From NCBI RefSeq assembly GCF_900142675.1, contig NZ_FRBS01000006.1:344466-408465 (forward strand): a stretch of DNA of 64,000 bases. Reading direction: 5' to 3'. Position 1 is the stretch's first letter. Every line of letters starts with the position of its first letter. Under the pieces are notes generated by a model. The model had not been told where the DNA came from, did no database searches, and saw only the letters and a list, made by a program, of their open reading frames with translations. Of the stretch, positions 63,042 to 64,000 are shown piece by piece. The translations under genes and the position numbers were made by a program. Origin of the DNA: Shouchella rhizosphaerae (GTDB lineage Bacteria > Bacillota > Bacilli > Bacillales > Bacillaceae_D).

Positions 63042-63886
63042 TGGCAGTTGGGCATGCGTCTTTAAAAGGGAAAGTCGCGGTTGTGACTGGCGGAAGCGGT
63101 ATTCTTTGCCGGGAAATGGCAAAAGAGCTTGCTGCACATGGTATGAAAGTCGCGATCCTCAACCGAACAAAAGAAAAAGGCGAGGCAGTTGCCGAGGAAA
63201 TTAAAGAACAAGGTGGAAAGGCGATTGCGCTAGCGTGTGATGTGCTTAAGGAAGAACAAGTCCAACAAGCGGCGTCTACGGTCAAGGAAGAGTTTGGCCC
63301 TTGTGATTTGCTTATAAATGGTGCTGGCGGAAACCACCCCGACGCCATTACGGATAAGGAGACTTATGAGGAAGGCGATTTGGAAAACGAATCAGCAAAA
63401 TCGTTTTTTGATTTGTCGCCAAATGGGTTTGATTCCGTTTTTCGATTAAATTTGCAAGGTACCGTCATTCCGACGCAAGCCTTTGCTAAACAAATGCTCG
63501 GCCGCGGCGGTTCGGTGATCAATATTTCATCCATGTCCGCTCCATCACCGATGACAAAAGTCCCAGCCTATAGCGCTGCAAAAGCAGGCATTAACAACTT
63601 TACCCAGTGGCTTGCCGTTCATTTTGCTGACTCAGGCATTCGCGCCAATGCCATCGCCCCAGGCTTCTTTCTGACCGAGCAAAACCGCGCTTTATTAACA
63701 AATTCAGACGGTTCATTAACGGAGCGGGCAGAAAAAATAATCGCTCACACACCGCAGCGCCGTTTTGGCAAACCAGAAGATTTGCTCGGAACACTTTTGT
63801 GGCTTGCTGACGAAGACGCTTCGCGGTTTGTAACAGGCGTTACGATCCCCGTTGATGGAGGATTCATGGCGTATTCAGGCGTTTAA
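63041..63886 (+). CDS. uxuB: Short-chain D-fructuronate reductase (mannonate oxidoreductase)
   Basis: This 281-residue short-chain dehydrogenase has the NAD loop [26 protein letters not shown], the catalytic Ser region [11 protein letters not shown] and YSAAKAG (Tyr-x3-Lys). It is like B. subtilis YjmF/UxuB, which links D-fructuronate and D-mannonate, and not the long-chain UxuB of E. coli. The start overlaps the uxuA stop by one base, supporting a common pathway. A strong terminator follows. Confidence 0.92.
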   Translation: MAVGHASLKGKVAVVTGGSGILCREMAKELAAHGMKVAILNRTKEKGEAVAEEIKEQGGKAIALACDVLKEEQVQQAASTVKEEFGPCDLLINGAGGNHPDAITDKETYEEGDLENESAKSFFDLSPNGFDSVFRLNLQGTVIPTQAFAKQMLGRGGSVINISSMSAPSPMTKVPAYSAAKAGINNFTQWLAVHFADSGIRANAIAPGFFLTEQNRALLTNSDGSLTERAEKIIAHTPQRRFGKPEDLLGTLLWLADEDASRFVTGVTIPVDGGFMAYSGV

Positions 63887-63914
63887 GGGTATGCCTATAA
63901 AAAAGAGGAGTTGT

Positions 63915-63957
63915 CCCAAAAGGTCATAGATAAATGACCTTTTGGGGTGGCTTTTTT
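63915..63957 (+). terminator. Terminator of the mannonate operon
   Basis: A perfect 13-base-pair stem (CCCAAAAGGTCAT at 63915-63927 with 63934-63946), 6-base loop, then a T run (63952-63957). Confidence 0.9.
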
Positions 63958-64000
63958 GCATTTAGATAAAAAAGCACAAAAAAACCGCCCAATCGTTTAA

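Noticed and set aside
1..64000. CRISPR arrays, tRNA or rRNA genes, prophage or intact transposons
   Set aside because: No regularly spaced direct repeats, no tRNA-like cloverleafs and no complete transposase or phage structural genes were seen; only one decayed IS3-type fragment.

Overview
The window reads as chromosomal DNA of a low-to-medium GC Bacillaceae bacterium. The evidence is strong AGGAGG-type ribosome sites, SigA-type promoters, Bacillus-style gene orders (cysH operon, ssuEADCB, yjmD-uxuA-uxuB, xylAB with a ROK-type XylR) and CcpA cre-like sites. An alkaliphilic relative of Bacillus (Shouchella) clausii is a reasonable guess, but this is inference from gene content only. No rRNA, tRNA, CRISPR array or intact insertion sequence was seen. 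Almost every gene is a transport or catabolic gene with its local regulator.

Layout. 1-6.5 kb: pentose block: the end of xylA, xylB, a mutarotase, a reverse-strand XylR repressor, then a divergent thuA-like/Gfo-Idh pair whose promoter overlaps a XylR-like operator. 6.6-14.3 kb: a PucR-type regulator followed by a six-gene run (Asp/Glu/hydantoin-racemase-like protein, OPT transporter, DUF917/S-Me-THD-like protein, DUF1177 protein, AroM-like protein, M29-like hydrolase). It looks like an uncharacterised uptake and breakdown pathway for a peptide-, hydantoin- or ring-type nitrogen compound and is the best candidate for an undescribed system. 14.4-26.2 kb: mixed single genes (MFS plus tautomerase, ChrA, thiamine-binding protein, acyl-CoA ligase, lipoproteins, membrane protein, XRE-TPR regulator, MOSC protein).

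26.3-31.4 kb: sulfonate assimilation (yezD, ssuEADCB), preceded by a CymR-like site and by an orphan promoter-terminator unit that could be a small RNA. 31.4-39.9 kb: a visibly more AT-rich accessory segment: a carbohydrate esterase and PadR regulator under paired palindromes, a decayed IS3-type transposase, a GntR regulator, two Gfo/Idh oxidoreductases and a DctPQM TRAP transporter, with cre-like sites. A 65-bp hairpin repeat lies on each side of the 26.4-39.9 kb stretch.

40.2-50.2 kb: a nine-gene sulfate assimilation operon (cysH-sat-cysP-cysC-sumT-sirB-sirC-cysJ-cysI) covering uptake, activation, reduction to sulfide and siroheme synthesis. 50.2-52.3 kb: a YtrA-type GntR/ABC-exporter operon. 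52.5-60.5 kb: a tricarboxylate block with a TctABC importer, a PrpF isomerase, a LysR regulator, an isocitrate/isopropylmalate-type dehydrogenase and a tricarballylate dehydrogenase-like flavoprotein. 60.8-63.9 kb: a D-mannonate (hexuronate) operon with a zinc dehydrogenase, UxuA and a short-chain fructuronate reductase.
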